Part shown: positions 37,207 through 47,700 of the stretch, piece by piece
Numbering within the stretch: position 1 is the stretch's first letter
Layout: each line of letters begins with the position of its first letter
Assembly (NCBI RefSeq): GCF_008831285.2
Contig: NC_045146.1
Location: 3,686,001-3,750,000, forward strand
Length of the DNA stretch: 64,000 bases
DNA from: Nymphaea colorata
Lineage: Eukaryota > Streptophyta > Magnoliopsida > Nymphaeales > Nymphaeaceae
Direction of reading: 5' to 3'
The notes under the pieces: model-generated
Seen by the model: the letters and a program-made list of their open reading frames with translations, nothing else
Told to the model about the DNA's origin: nothing
The model's database searches: none
Made by a program: the position numbers and the translations under genes

Positions 37207-37800
37207 ATGGAGCAGAGGGATAGTATTGTTGATACACAGGGAGAATATAAAGTCTCTGGGAATCTTCTTTCATTTGGGTCTACCGTGAAGTTAGATGGCT
37301 CAAATTATGAAATCTGGTGTCGCGTATTTATGATGTCTGTTAAGGGGCATAGAAAGAAACATGTTATTGAGGAGGAAGAACCCCTAACTAAGACTGAAAA
37401 ATATTCTACATGGGAGGAAGATAACAATATTGTGATGTCATGGATTATGAATAGTGTAGGCACACATCACTCCTACGATTGCTTATTATACCTCTGCCAA
37501 GCATATGTGGGAATTTCTAAAGCAAACTTACTCTCATGATAAGAATATGAGCAAAGTCTTGCAGGTTGAAGAAGAACTTCCTAAACTCCAACAAGGTGAC
37601 TCAGATCTGGCCCAATACTTTGCGTCAGTCAAATCAGCCTATGAGAGGCTCAAAGCCCTACGTCCCCCGTGTCAATCATGCTACAAAACCCACTTTGAGC
37701 AGCACATGGTGGCGAAACTTTTAGCTGGGTTATCTCCTGATTTTGCAGTGGCCAAAGCCCAAATGTTGACTAGGGCTGAAATTCCAGACCTTGCTGGAAT
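37207..37800 (+). pseudogene. Element E gag fragment with a frameshift
   Basis: The ATG at 37,207 opens a copia gag of the UBN2/DUF4219 type, with the LDGSNYEIWCRVF motif near residue 30. A one-base shift at about 37,456-37,462 moves the frame, which then continues from about 37,460 through MWEFLKQTYSHDKN and VEEELPKLQQGDSDL. No zinc knuckle follows. At about 37,800 the reading passes in the same frame into a reverse-transcriptase C-terminal motif, marking an internal deletion. Confidence 0.85.
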
Positions 37801-38557
37801 GTTGGGGGCAAAACCTACCACCATTCCCATGAATCCATGATTGCACCTACATGATGAGCAGTCAGAACTTGTAGAGTCCAAGACGTATAGATCCTTAATT
37901 GGAAAGCTTCTTTATGTGACAGTTACAAGACCAGATATTAGTTTTGCAGTGAGAAAGTTGAGTCAATTTATGGAGAAACCGAGGAAGATTCATTGGGAAG
38001 CTGCATTGATGATACTCAAATACTTAAAGTCTTCTCCTGGTAAAGGACTACTATTCAAGAAAGGGAAAACCTTAGATGTCCAAGCCTATAGTGATGCAGA
38101 CTATGCAGGATCTGTTGAAGATAGAAAATCTACCACTGGATTTTGTGTTTTTGTAGGAGGGAATCTTATATCTTGGAGGAGCAAGAAACAGAATGTGGTC
38201 TCACGGTCTAGTGCTGAGTCAGAATATAGGGCCATGGCCCAAACGGCAGCAAAATTAACATGGGTTAAATCCATGCTTGAAAGCCTTGACATTCCAGTTC
38301 AACTACCAATAACAATGTTTTGTGATAACAGGGCTGCCACTTATATTGCAAATAACCCAGTCTTTCACGAAAGAACTAAACATATTGAAGTTGATTGTCA
38401 TTACATTCGTGATTTAGTTCAAGGAGGAGTGATTTCTACAACTCATGTGGTCTCTGAAGAACAAACTGCTGATATCTTTACTAAGACTCTTGCAATTAGA
38501 GAATTTTCAAAGTGTTGTAACAAGCTGAGCATGGTAGATATCTATGCTCCAGCTTGA
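37801..38557 (+). pseudogene. Element E reverse transcriptase end plus RNase H
   Basis: The frame carries the C-terminal end of copia reverse transcriptase (LGAKPTTIPMNP, then SLIGKLLYVTVTRPDISFA) and a full RNase H. The RNase H acidic motifs are visible: YSDADYAG, SSAESEYRAM and FCDNRAATYIA, followed by HIEVDCHYIRD and TADIFTK. A TGA at 37,838-37,840 is the only in-frame stop before the natural end at 38,557. Upstream, the same frame is joined to gag by the internal deletion. The RNase H part is well preserved. Confidence 0.9.
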
Positions 38558-38564
38558 GGGAGAG

Positions 38565-38748
38565 TGTTGAAGTTGAGATAGTTTTTAGAATATTAAAGAA
38601 CCTGACAGTTCTTTAATTATTTTCACAAAACTTTTCGTTTACATCGTAATTTTATTTTTACCCTAATTCTCCCTTAAGTAAGGGTTAGGGTACGTGATGA
38701 ATAATAAGTTGGACGTGTTTTCTTCTCTCTCCTTCTCTCACGACAACA
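38565..38748 (+). repeat. 3' LTR of copia element E
   Basis: This 184-bp LTR follows the GAGGGAGAG purine tract that ends at 38,564. It is followed by GTTTG, the right copy of the target duplication. Confidence 0.95.
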
Positions 38749-38753
38749 GTTTG

Positions 38754-39560
38754 TTTGCAAGAAGACCAAGATATAATATTTTCTCCAAGGTAGACAACAC
38801 AACCAACCGTGGTTTTTTTGTTGTTTAGGCATTCTGTCCAGTTCACATCGGCAAAGGCTTGCAAAGTTAGAGGTGCTCGATTAGCTTTGAAGTGTAGACT
38901 GAGATTCATGGATTCCTTTACATACCTTAATATCCATTTTACCGCTGCCCAATGCTTATCCATAGGACTTTGCATGTATCAACACATTTTGTTTATCACA
39001 AACTTTATGTCAAGGCAAGTGAGACATACATATTGTAATGCTCCTACAGTATTTTGATAACAAGTTGGATCACTAAAGGCCTTCTATATTTGATTTAATT
39101 GAACTGATGAACTCATAGGCATCAGGGCAGGTTTTGAATTCTCCATGTTGGTCTCTTTTAGTATACTCTGGAGATAACTTTGCTGATCATGATAGAGATA
39201 ATCTCCTTTGGATGATGCCTTTATGCCAAGGAAATATGACAGCAAGCCAAGATCTTCAATGGAGAAAGATCTCGAACTCTAGTTGATGAATATTCCACTG
39301 ATGTCAAGTTGCTTGGGCCATCAACACTCAGATGGTCGTGGGCTGGATGACTGGGGGAATGTCTTTCCATAATCCACTCAAGCCTCTTACAAGAACCCCC
39401 TTGTAGTAACCAATAGTTCCATTAGGATTTTCTTTTATTTTATAGACCCACTTGGAGTCTATTACATTCATGTTTGACTAATTATAAGGAACAAGGTGCC
39501 CTGTTTTGTTGGCTTCCAAAATATGAAATTGATTATCCATAGCCTTGTGCCACTTGTTTG
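38754..39560 (-). pseudogene. Copia D reverse transcriptase and RNase H N-terminal part
   Basis: Reading right to left on the - strand, fragments of copia reverse transcriptase appear: NVIDSKWVYKIKENPNGTI near 39,450, then SIEDLGLLSYFLGIKAS near 39,220. The RNase H start follows (AVKWILRYVKESMNL and ENIISWSSCKQTVV, 38,754-38,975). The central YVDD-containing part is absent or unrecognisable. Stops and frame changes show decay. The reading stops where element E is inserted. Confidence 0.8.
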
Positions 39561-39672
39561 AGCTTGCGGCTTGAACATATGAGAATATATAGTTCACTTG
39601 CCTTTAGATCTTGTTCACATTTTGTCATTAGAGCTTTGGGTTTCAATGAACCCATCATTGATCTTGTCACCA

Positions 39673-39918
39673 CTAAATGAGTATGATTAGTGGGGGACAA
39701 AATAAAACTCTATTGGAATATGAAAGCTCATTTTCTTGAGAACTAGCAGAAGCACTTTCTTTACTTCCTTGTTCTAAGGTTGGAGTAGTTAGTTGTGACA
39801 TTAACACGTTTTCATTTCTTTCTCCTCCTTCATGTTCAAAACTAGGAAAAACAGATGCATTATGATCAAGAATATTTTGATCTTCATGCCTTTCATCTTT
39901 GGTCATGTTATTCCTCAA
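39673..39918 (-). pseudogene. Copia D linker between integrase and reverse transcriptase
   Basis: An 81-codon open stretch rich in Glu, Ser and Asn (NASVFPSFEHEGGERNE and similar) lies where copia polyproteins have a variable hydrophilic linker between integrase and reverse transcriptase. There is no catalytic motif. The call rests mainly on position. Confidence 0.5.
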
Positions 39919-40179
39919 GTTAGGGTTTACAAGATCTATATCTCAGTAAGATAAATCTGTATTGGAAACATTTCTTCTTTCAAAGTTTTCAGATTTTGCT
40001 TTTATCAAAATACACATGACAAGAGATAGTTTTCTTTGTCATAACACAAGTATCCCTTGTGCATGCTTCCATAACTGATAAAGATGCATGACCTTATTTT
40101 TGAGTTTAGATCATAAGAACATAGGAGAAGTTAGTTTCAAATACTCTCCATGTTTCGTAATCCGGTAGTTTGCAAAACA

Positions 40180-41016
40180 ACAATTCATAAAGAGTATTTC
40201 TTCCAAGATTGAGCATAGGCAAGTGATTCACAATAAATGTGGCACAATGAAAAGTATCAGACCATAATGACAAAGATATTTTTTCCTTGATTAAGTAGTG
40301 TTAGACCAGTCTCCACTACATGACGATGCTTACACTCTACAAGGCTGCTTTATTTTGGCATGTGTAGACAAAATAGGCGATGTAAAATTCCATGTGACTT
40401 TAGATAGCTTTCAAACTGATTACTCATAAACTCATCCCCATTATCGGTTTGGAAGATATTGATCATTCCATGCAACAGATTTTCATTAATGTTCTTGAAA
40501 TAAATGAAACAATCAAAAGTTTCAGACTTGAATTTCAAGGAAAACAACCAAGTAATAAAATCATCTACTAGAAGTAAGTAGTAGTAGATGCTTTGCATGA
40601 GCTGATTGGTTCCGGCGTCTAAATATCTCCATGTATAATTTTCAAAGGTCTATTTTCCAAATGTTCAACAACTTTGAATGGAAGGTGGTGAGCCTTGCCC
40701 ACTAAATGATCTTCACATACAAGTCCTTATTCTTGATGCCAACCTGACTTTGCCTTTTGGAATTGAGATATTCCATAATCCGCTTGTTTGCATGCCCCAA
40801 GCATCAGTGCCAAATATCAAATAAGCCTCCATTAGCACCCTTATCTGCCATTATCACACGTGGAGCTGTCCTCTTAGGCTTAATTTGGTACAACCCTACC
40901 TTGTTTTTGTCCCTTTGACGATGAACCTCTTGAGTTTGAAGATCATTAACACTTTTTAGTAACATTAGGAGCATGAAGTAGATTTTAAGAGTAATTGAAG
41001 TTTGCCCTGCATTCAA
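40180..41016 (-). pseudogene. Copia D pre-integrase and integrase core
   Basis: On the - strand a GAG-pre-integrase zinc region is recognisable (LGHANKRIMEYLNSKR near 40,760), with a stop codon inside its usual WHxxLGH motif. The integrase core follows, with YYLLLVDDFITW and then FQTDNGDEFMSNQFESYLK, which contains the second catalytic Asp in TDNG. The frame is broken several times. It is non-functional. Confidence 0.82.
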
Positions 41017-41216
41017 ACACGTATTACCAATATGAAAAATTGGAATACAAGACCCATTAGCAACAACTATACCTTTATCGCCTGGATATGTCTTTTCATT
41101 ATTCAGTTAAGAGTCATTACTACTGCCATGGTGAGTGACACCTACATCTGGGTACCAACTCTTATCTTTGCTTTTTCTATTAACATCATCGAGAATGCCT
41201 TGGGATTGAGATCCTA

Positions 41217-42035
41217 ACAATTTCTAGCTACGTGACCTTTACGACCACAGTATTGGCATTCTACATAAGGACATTGGTTGTTGTTCGAACTTCCAAGAAG
41301 GGCTGATTTGTTTGAGTTCTGATCATAAGACTGTCCCCCATAGCATCACGACATCAGTTTGTCAAGAAAGCTACTACAGTACTTTAATTTGTTTCAGTTG
41401 GTTTAGGCTTCATGATATCTACATGTTTCTCTTGATTAATCAAGAGATGATATAAGTCTGAAAACATCGAGGTTGAAATGGATGGCCCAGTGGTAAGAGA
41501 TGTGATGAACCTTTCATACTCGGGAGGAAGATAATTGAGTGTGATTTGAATAAGATTTGTATCTAGAACATGTTATTTTGCAGCAGCAAGGAGGTTGGAC
41601 AAATTCTTGATTTGCTCCAAAAGTGCCACCATATCAATTTTTTTTTCTTTTTGATGAAGGTTAACTCTTTTTTTATCATCAAGATCCTCAAAGGAGATCG
41701 AGATCCATAGGCTTGCGGGAGAGCATCCCATGCCTTCTTAGTTGTTTCATAGTGAAGAATATAGTTTAATATTCCTCGATGGTAGCTTTGATCCAACTTA
41801 ATGCAAGTTGGTTTGAGCTACTTCAATCCTCATACAAAGGATTGGAGACTCGTTCGCTTGTTGCTTCAATAGTTTTTGATGGAGCACTCTTAGATTCATT
41901 AACAAATGATAGTAGCCTCTAAAATTTCATGACTAAAACAAGTTAGATCCTCCAAAGAATATAGTTGTCTCTATCTAGTTTGATAGACACAAGACTGGCT
42001 ACAACATTCCACTAAGCTCTGTGACTTGATGACAT
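41217..42035 (-). pseudogene. Copia D gag with CCHC zinc knuckle
   Basis: The probable gag start is the ATG at 42,035 on the - strand (MSSSHRA), followed by VKLDRDNY-like copia gag sequence with early stops. A later part (AWDALPQAYGSRSP, 41,563-41,796) is gag too. The zinc knuckle CQYCGRKGHVARNC occupies 41,258-41,217 and keeps all three Cys and the His (CX2CX4HX4C). Confidence 0.82.
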
Positions 42036-42096
42036 GGTGAGGCTGATAAAAAAGGAAGGCAAACTGAAGAGCTACAGGGCATGCAAAAAGATGCAA

Positions 42097-42109
42097 GGGT
42101 CTAATACCA
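42097..42109 (-). other. Primer-binding site of copia element D
   Basis: On the - strand TGGTATTAGACCC follows the LTR directly. It differs from the tRNA-Met-type site of element E (TGGTATCAGAGCC) at two positions. Confidence 0.85.
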
Positions 42110-42398
42110 TGACAAAATTACTCTTAGAAATTGAGATACTTCTTTGGTTCACAATTAATGCCCAGGTTCCATCCTCATCTATATTTATCTTGTGTACAAG
42201 ATAATAGTCAATTACATAATAATTAAAAAATTGAATGGAAGTTAGAAATAATTGTTACAGACTTTGCAAAGATAAGATATTTATTGTTATCTCAAAATAT
42301 CTTCCCATGATTCACATTGAGATTGCTTTCCATGATTGTTGCTTAACTGATCATGAGAATTTAAGTTCTTGCCACCTATAGTTATATTTTCATTGACA
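42110..42398 (-). repeat. 5' LTR of copia element D
   Basis: On the - strand the 289-bp LTR starts TGTCAATG and ends TTTTGTCA. It aligns with 35,691-35,983. Confidence 0.8.
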
Positions 42399-45065
42399 TT
42401 TTGGTTCTATTATTAAGGGGTACATATGTATTGAAAAAATTGACCATTATTGTATTTGAAGTTTGACATTTGTGAGATTTGGGCAGCATTTGACTTCAAC
42501 TAGTTGATTTTTCTTGGAACATTATGAACATGAACACACTTTCTTCAATTCAGCGTGATTCTCAAAATGGTTTGTACTATATAGATACGCAATATATCTT
42601 TAAATTAATTAGGTTTATTGAGTACCTGTACTGGCTGATTTTGAATTAAAGTGGATGTGTAAAATTTTGCTACCATGTTTTTAAACTACTATCTGAAGTT
42701 TTATCAAACCTAAGACTAGAAATATTGCTTTATAATGTTGGACAAATTACATTTAGTTGATAGAAGAAGATCTAATTTTAAAAGTGAACACAATTAAATG
42801 AAAACAAAAAGGCAGGTACCACAACAAGAGTCACGCACAACCATTAGTTAAGATGGAGAAACATTGTGGAAAGTATTAGTGACTCAATTTGTGGCATAAA
42901 ACTGAACATTAGTAAAAGCAATGTCATAGATAATTTAATGGCAAAAATGCATGTGCCAGAGAAAGAGGACTTCTATCATGTGGAAGGAGTGACAAAGATA
43001 ATGTGAGAAAAACGTGGATTATCGAAGAATAATACATTTTAATGATGCGGTAGAGAAAGTGTACATTTTGACTTACTATGTGCACAATTGAATTAATGTT
43101 CGCATACAATGATGCAATATTGACATGCAAGAAGGGTCTAGTAGTCACCATAGATTTTCATAAAAATATTGAATTGCATCACTAAGGATCTTTCAAAAAG
43201 ATTTATAGTGCACAATTAAACAGTTTTAGTTTCTGTGGCACATTATTTCGTGCCAATGATGGCTATTTGTTAATTTTTATGTATATTACAAAAGTACATC
43301 TACTTTTGGAACATAAAATGCCTGTATTGTATAAAAGTATCAGCTAGACCAACAACATACAACAACAAATGTATATTTACATTTACATAAATCAATACAT
43401 CTCTCAAAAATGGGAATTCAAGATACAACACTAGTACATCTATATTATGTTGAACCAGTATATCCTAAATGAAAAAATATACAACAATAAAATTGTATGT
43501 ACATGGAACATGTATATTTTCAGCCCACATTATCCCTTTCTTTTTGTTTCTTCTCATGCATCTTCAATCCTTGATTTTAGATCCCTGCAAGAACATAATA
43601 GTAACTCACAATTAATAATACTCCATAATAAAGACAATTCCAAATGAAATAACATATATACAACAACAATATAGTACATAGAATATCCATGCTTTCAATC
43701 CTCATTATCTCCTTCTCATTGTCCCTACTCATGCATCTTCAATTTTTTACTTTAAGGCCTTGCAACAATAATTAGCATTTCTTACTGTCTTGTTTGTTTT
43801 CCCTTTTTATGTGTTTTTTACTGTTTGCTACTGCCATTTATATAAATTAACGTTTTACGAAAAGAAATTACCTTTTTTTGTCCATTTTCCCTTTCTATGT
43901 GTTTTTTACTGTCTGCTACTGCCATTTATATGAATTTTTCATTGAAATTAACATTATTTGTTTCCAGTAAGTTTCTTTGAAATTAAAGTTGATTTTCCGG
44001 TGAGTTTCTTTGAAACTAAAGTTATTTGTTTAGGATTTTAGAAACCCTGTTCATTCAGAAAAGTTGTTGGAGTACTCTAGGGAAGGAAATGTTTCAGATC
44101 CCGATGGCTTGAGTCCCTAATTCCAAGATGTCCAACCTTTTCAGAAGTGACCAGCCTTTATAAAAAATGCAAATGAACAAATATGGCTCAAAACAAGCAA
44201 CTCTTTAGGACTTCTTTCAATGATGGGTGCATATACATGAGACTAAATAAAAAAAACTGGGATATTCTCTATCCTCGAATCTTTTTTGCCCTTTATGTAT
44301 TTTCTATAAAAGAGAAACATAAACATACAGCTTGTGAAAGTTTCAAAATACCCCTGACCTAAGCAATTGCAAATTTAAGGATGGTAAATAACCAGTTTTC
44401 AAGAATTCAAAACGAACTTGATCAAATTAGACTCCAAAGTAGATAAAATTTATGCAACTTATCAACATGTAGTGGAACTGCTGTAAAAATTTTAAAATAA
44501 ATCTCAAAAGAAATCTCCACAAAATGGCCTGCAGCGTTACTGGAAAATAATGATTTTTTTATTGTTCAACTATCTTCAATAATACTTGATTTCTTGAACT
44601 ATGAACTAACGTAATCCTAAGTCTAACACCATTCTAAAAGTATATAAAGCAACTTATTAAAAAAATAAGCTATCCTAAAGTAAGAACCTAACAAACTTCA
44701 ACAATAGTGAATAACTACTGTTACAAGAAAATGAAGAAACCCAGTCTAATCGCTACACTACTAAGTAAAAGCAATATATACTACTTAATCTAAAATAATA
44801 CAGCAAAAGGCAATGAAACAGTAATTATTAAATTAATACATTAATCAACTAAAAAAGGATATACATGGCACTAGAAGCAATCTAACTCTATAATAAGGAA
44901 ATAATTCCTAATTGCTAGCTATAATGTGACATGAGCTGAAGGCCACGTTAGTGCACGTAGGCAGCTAGGTCATAAAGAGGAGGGAGATCAAGTAGGGAAT
45001 CTGACCATAAACCGTCAAAGTTAACAGATAACATTATAGGCATCAAAAACCTCCTCCATTGCAAT
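42399..45065. other. AT-rich intergenic stretch
   Basis: No gene is supported. A local duplication with about an 89-bp offset occurs at 43,797-43,935 (TTTTACTGTTTGCTACTGCCATTTATAT and its near copy). Segments 43,500-43,600 and 43,685-43,780 are also loosely similar. The short ORFs are AT-driven. Confidence 0.5.
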
Positions 45066-45498
45066 TAGGGCTGCACACAAGCCGGATTGAGCTGAGTCTG
45101 GCCAACTCGAGCTCGACTTGACTCAGAAAACTCGAACCCGAACTCGTTTCAAACTCGAATCGAGCTCAATAGAACAAATTCAAGCTCAACTCGACAATAC
45201 AACATCGAGCTCAAACTCGACTTGTTTGACTCATTTATGTTAAACATGTCTCATTTTTAAACTCATTTAACTTGTTTAGTTGTTATTCATTTAACTATTT
45301 TCTCATTATAATTCAACATTTATTATATAGTTGAGCTGAGTCTAGTTTAAACAAATTGAGTTCTTGTAGATCAAACTCGACTCTTTAACATTTCGAGCAT
45401 ACACTTGAACTCTAGCTCGACTCATTTGTAAATGAGTTGAGTTTAGATGTGCAAGTTCGAGTCAAGCTCGAGCTGGCTCGACTCATTGTGCAACCCTA
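45066..45498. mobile_element. hAT-type MITE, GAGCTCGA family
   Basis: The ends are TAGGGCTGCACA and TGTGCAACCCTA, an imperfect 12-bp inverted repeat. The flanks are ATTGCAAT on both sides (45,058-45,065 and 45,499-45,506), a perfect 8-bp target duplication. The interior is rich in GAGCTCGACTTGACTC-type sequence on both sides of an AT-rich core. No protein is encoded. Parts of the same family appear at 10,045-10,115 and 12,505-12,677. Confidence 0.85.
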
Positions 45499-46013
45499 AT
45501 TGCAATTACATGGACTTCGAAGAAAAATATTGTGTTCTAAAATATGTTCATAGTTCACATACTCTTTCTTGGATCAAGAAACAGAGGAATGTATATTCTT
45601 CTAAATCAAATATTCAAATGACAAACATTTTCCGCAAAATGCTTCCAAGGAGACAGGTCCCCATTTTTTTTTCAAAAAAATAATAATAAATATATATATA
45701 TAAGATCCCATAATGGGAACAAAACACTGCAGATACACAAAATGGGGATCCCGGCCCAGAAAACGAGCCCAAAATGAAAAATAAAAAACAAGGCAGTAAC
45801 AAATCAAGCAAAACCATGCCTCGATACTTAACTATATCAAGGAGAAGCTGCATCCTAGAACAACCCATGGCCATGTAAATCACTCCACCCTTGTGAATGG
45901 AACCTCACAAAATGGGAGGACAGGTGAAGATCGTACTCCTGCTACACTAGTACTAGTATGTTTATCACGCCCTGACTTGGGTCATTTGACATGTATCCAA
46001 CTGAAATTCTCTT

Positions 46014-46500
46014 TTATTTTTCTCCAGCAATTCTCATTAGAAGGTATATAGAGATTGCCATCCACAAGCTTGACGACTTCCGTTTCAGCAACCTGCAGGC
46101 CATTTTTCTTTTTTCGAAGCGACTATCATCCTTGCATTTTAGCACGGCTTCATATATATGAGGGGAAGGGCCAATAGTGTCAATAATTACAACCTCACAC
46201 AAGCCATCAATTGAATCCTCCACCAGACTCATCTCAAATTCGGCAATCAGCTTGAAATTGAGAAGCACTTCCAAATAAATTCAGGCATAACCTGATTGAA
46301 CCTCCAAACAAGCAAGCAATAGCAGTAAAATAAAAATATGTCCCATCATGGCATTGAAGGCAACCTTCGAGATTATGATTCTTTAATTTCCTATGGCCCA
46401 TCCTATGCACCTCTAGCAGTTGGACAGGAGGGAGCACGTTCATCTTGCAATCTTTTGCCACCAGACCTGCCCAAGAAGATGAGGGAGAGGAAACACCCAA
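46014..46500 (-). pseudogene. Unidentified overlapping ORFs, possible gene remnant
   Basis: Two open stretches of 88 and 86 codons on the - strand overlap in different frames. Together they cover about 490 bases of more complex sequence than the surroundings, including LPPVQLLEVHRMGHRKLKN and CQCHDGTYFYF-like pieces. A further short piece (LVDGNLYIPSNENCW) continues at 46,085-46,025 in another frame. I do not recognise the family. It could be a frameshifted gene or transposon remnant. Confidence 0.3.
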
Positions 46501-46735
46501 ACTGACCCATTCCTTGCATTCCTTGAAAATAAAGCTGAGGTAGCATGGGCACCACCATCGACGTCAATAATGGCGAGAGGGAAGATACATTAATCTCCTG
46601 TGCAGATGGTTTCTTTTATATTAATGCTAAATAATCATAGATTCTAATTGTTGGTAGGATTGTCTTAATTTGTGAGTTCATTACAGAGTTTTCATAAAAA
46701 AACCTGTACTAAATTAAGAAGGAATGGATCATTAT

Positions 46736-47605
46736 TAAGCCTGGGCATTGGGCCGGCCGGCCCGGCCCAATAAAAGAATCCAAAATTGAGCCTGATTATT
46801 GTATCACACCAGCCCGATACCCAGCCCATTAATAATAGGGCCGGGCCGACAGTTAATCGGGCCTCGGGCTTGATCTTATGCCCGAGGCCCGGCCCGGTCC
46901 GATTATTAACGGGCCCTGAGGGATGGGCTGGGCTTCTTGCTGTGAATCTTCTCTTTCTAGAGAGAGAAGCATCAAGAAGAGGCAGGTTTCCCTTCTTTGG
47001 TCACTGGTTTCTGAAAGAGAGAGGAAGAGTATGGGAATAGAGAAGGCAGAATGGGGTCGTCGTCCAATGGCATCGACGCGGCAAGCAAGGGGGCAAAGCT
47101 GGAGCGCTATAACAGCTACCTCCGCCGGATCAACACCACCAAGTTGATCGCTGCCTCTTCCAAGCTTCTCTTCCACGCCAGCCTCCTCATTGCCCTATTG
47201 CTTGTCCTCTTCATCAGCTTGTTCCTCACCACCACCCGCTCCTCCCCCACCGACGCCCACTACCACCACCGGCTCCTCCCTCCACCACCACTGCCGTTCT
47301 CTCTAGTTGCATAGCAGAACGATGGTCAATGGGGGACAAACAATGAAACTATAAAATGGAACGAAACCAAACTGAAACCCTAACATAACTTAATTTTTCA
47401 ATATATATATATCTATATCTATTTAATTACCGGGCTTCTCGGGCCCCTGGCAATCAGAGTTTGAAGCCCAAGCCCGACCCGTTTATTACCAGGCCGGGCT
47501 GGGCCCGTTAATATGAGATCGTTATCACTTATTTCAGGGCCCGGGCCTGGACCGGGTACCGGGTACTGGGTACCTAGCGACGGCCCGGCCCAGTGCCCAG
47601 GCTTA
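46736..47605. mobile_element. hAT-type element carrying a captured gene fragment
   Basis: The element starts TAAGCCTGGGCA and ends TGCCCAGGCTTA, with the inverted repeat extending imperfectly through GGGCCGG. The flanks are ATCATTAT on both sides (46,728-46,735 and 47,606-47,613), a perfect 8-bp target duplication. GGGCC-rich subterminal blocks match the shorter elements at 10,893 and 35,164. Between them lies about 400 bp of GC-rich, exon-like sequence (see 47,051-47,314) that the shorter elements lack. No transposase is present. Confidence 0.85.
47051..47314 (+). pseudogene. Captured first exon encoding an N-terminal membrane anchor
   Basis: The 87-codon frame starts MGSSSNGIDAASKGAKLE. 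A basic stretch (RYNSYLRRINTTKLIAASSK) precedes a hydrophobic span (about residues 37-60), and a His/Pro-rich tail follows. The GC-rich, codon-like composition contrasts sharply with the AT-rich DNA outside the element. Upstream GAGA-rich sequence resembles a 5'UTR. This looks like the 5'UTR and first exon of a host gene for a type II membrane protein. Such anchors are common in Golgi glycosyltransferases, but I cannot identify the parent gene. It is probably not a working gene because it ends soon after the anchor. Confidence 0.6.
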
Positions 47606-47700
47606 ATCATTATTGAACAATCGGTTTATCAAGTCAAATTTTGACAAACCAAATCCAGATTCAAACTGGATGCATTTAATGTTGGAACCCTTATATTACG

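Larger units (their letters stand above)
36353..38748 (+). mobile_element. Young internally deleted Ty1/copia element (element E)
   Basis: Both ends are 184-bp LTRs starting TGTTGAAG and ending GACAACA, with about 7 differences between them (about 96% identity). The flanks are GTTTG on both sides (36,348-36,352 and 38,749-38,753), a perfect 5-bp target duplication. A primer site follows the left LTR and a GAGGGAGAG purine tract precedes the right one. The interior encodes gag and then only the end of reverse transcriptase plus RNase H. Protease, integrase and most of reverse transcriptase are missing, so it cannot move without help. Confidence 0.95.
35691..42398 (-). mobile_element. Old Ty1/copia retrotransposon (element D), interrupted
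   Basis: This is a complete but decayed copia element read from right to left: LTR 42,110-42,398, primer site, gag, integrase, reverse transcriptase, RNase H, and LTR 35,691-35,983. By eye the LTRs differ at about 45 of 290 positions, so the element is old. The interior is shortened and full of stops. The outer flanks TTGTG and TTTTG may be a decayed 5-bp target duplication. A younger copia element (36,353-38,748) is inserted in its RNase H region. Confidence 0.85.

Noticed and set aside
47051-47314. Working small membrane-protein gene
   Set aside because: It is enclosed in a hAT-type element with perfect target duplication and stops soon after the membrane span. A captured first exon explains it better.
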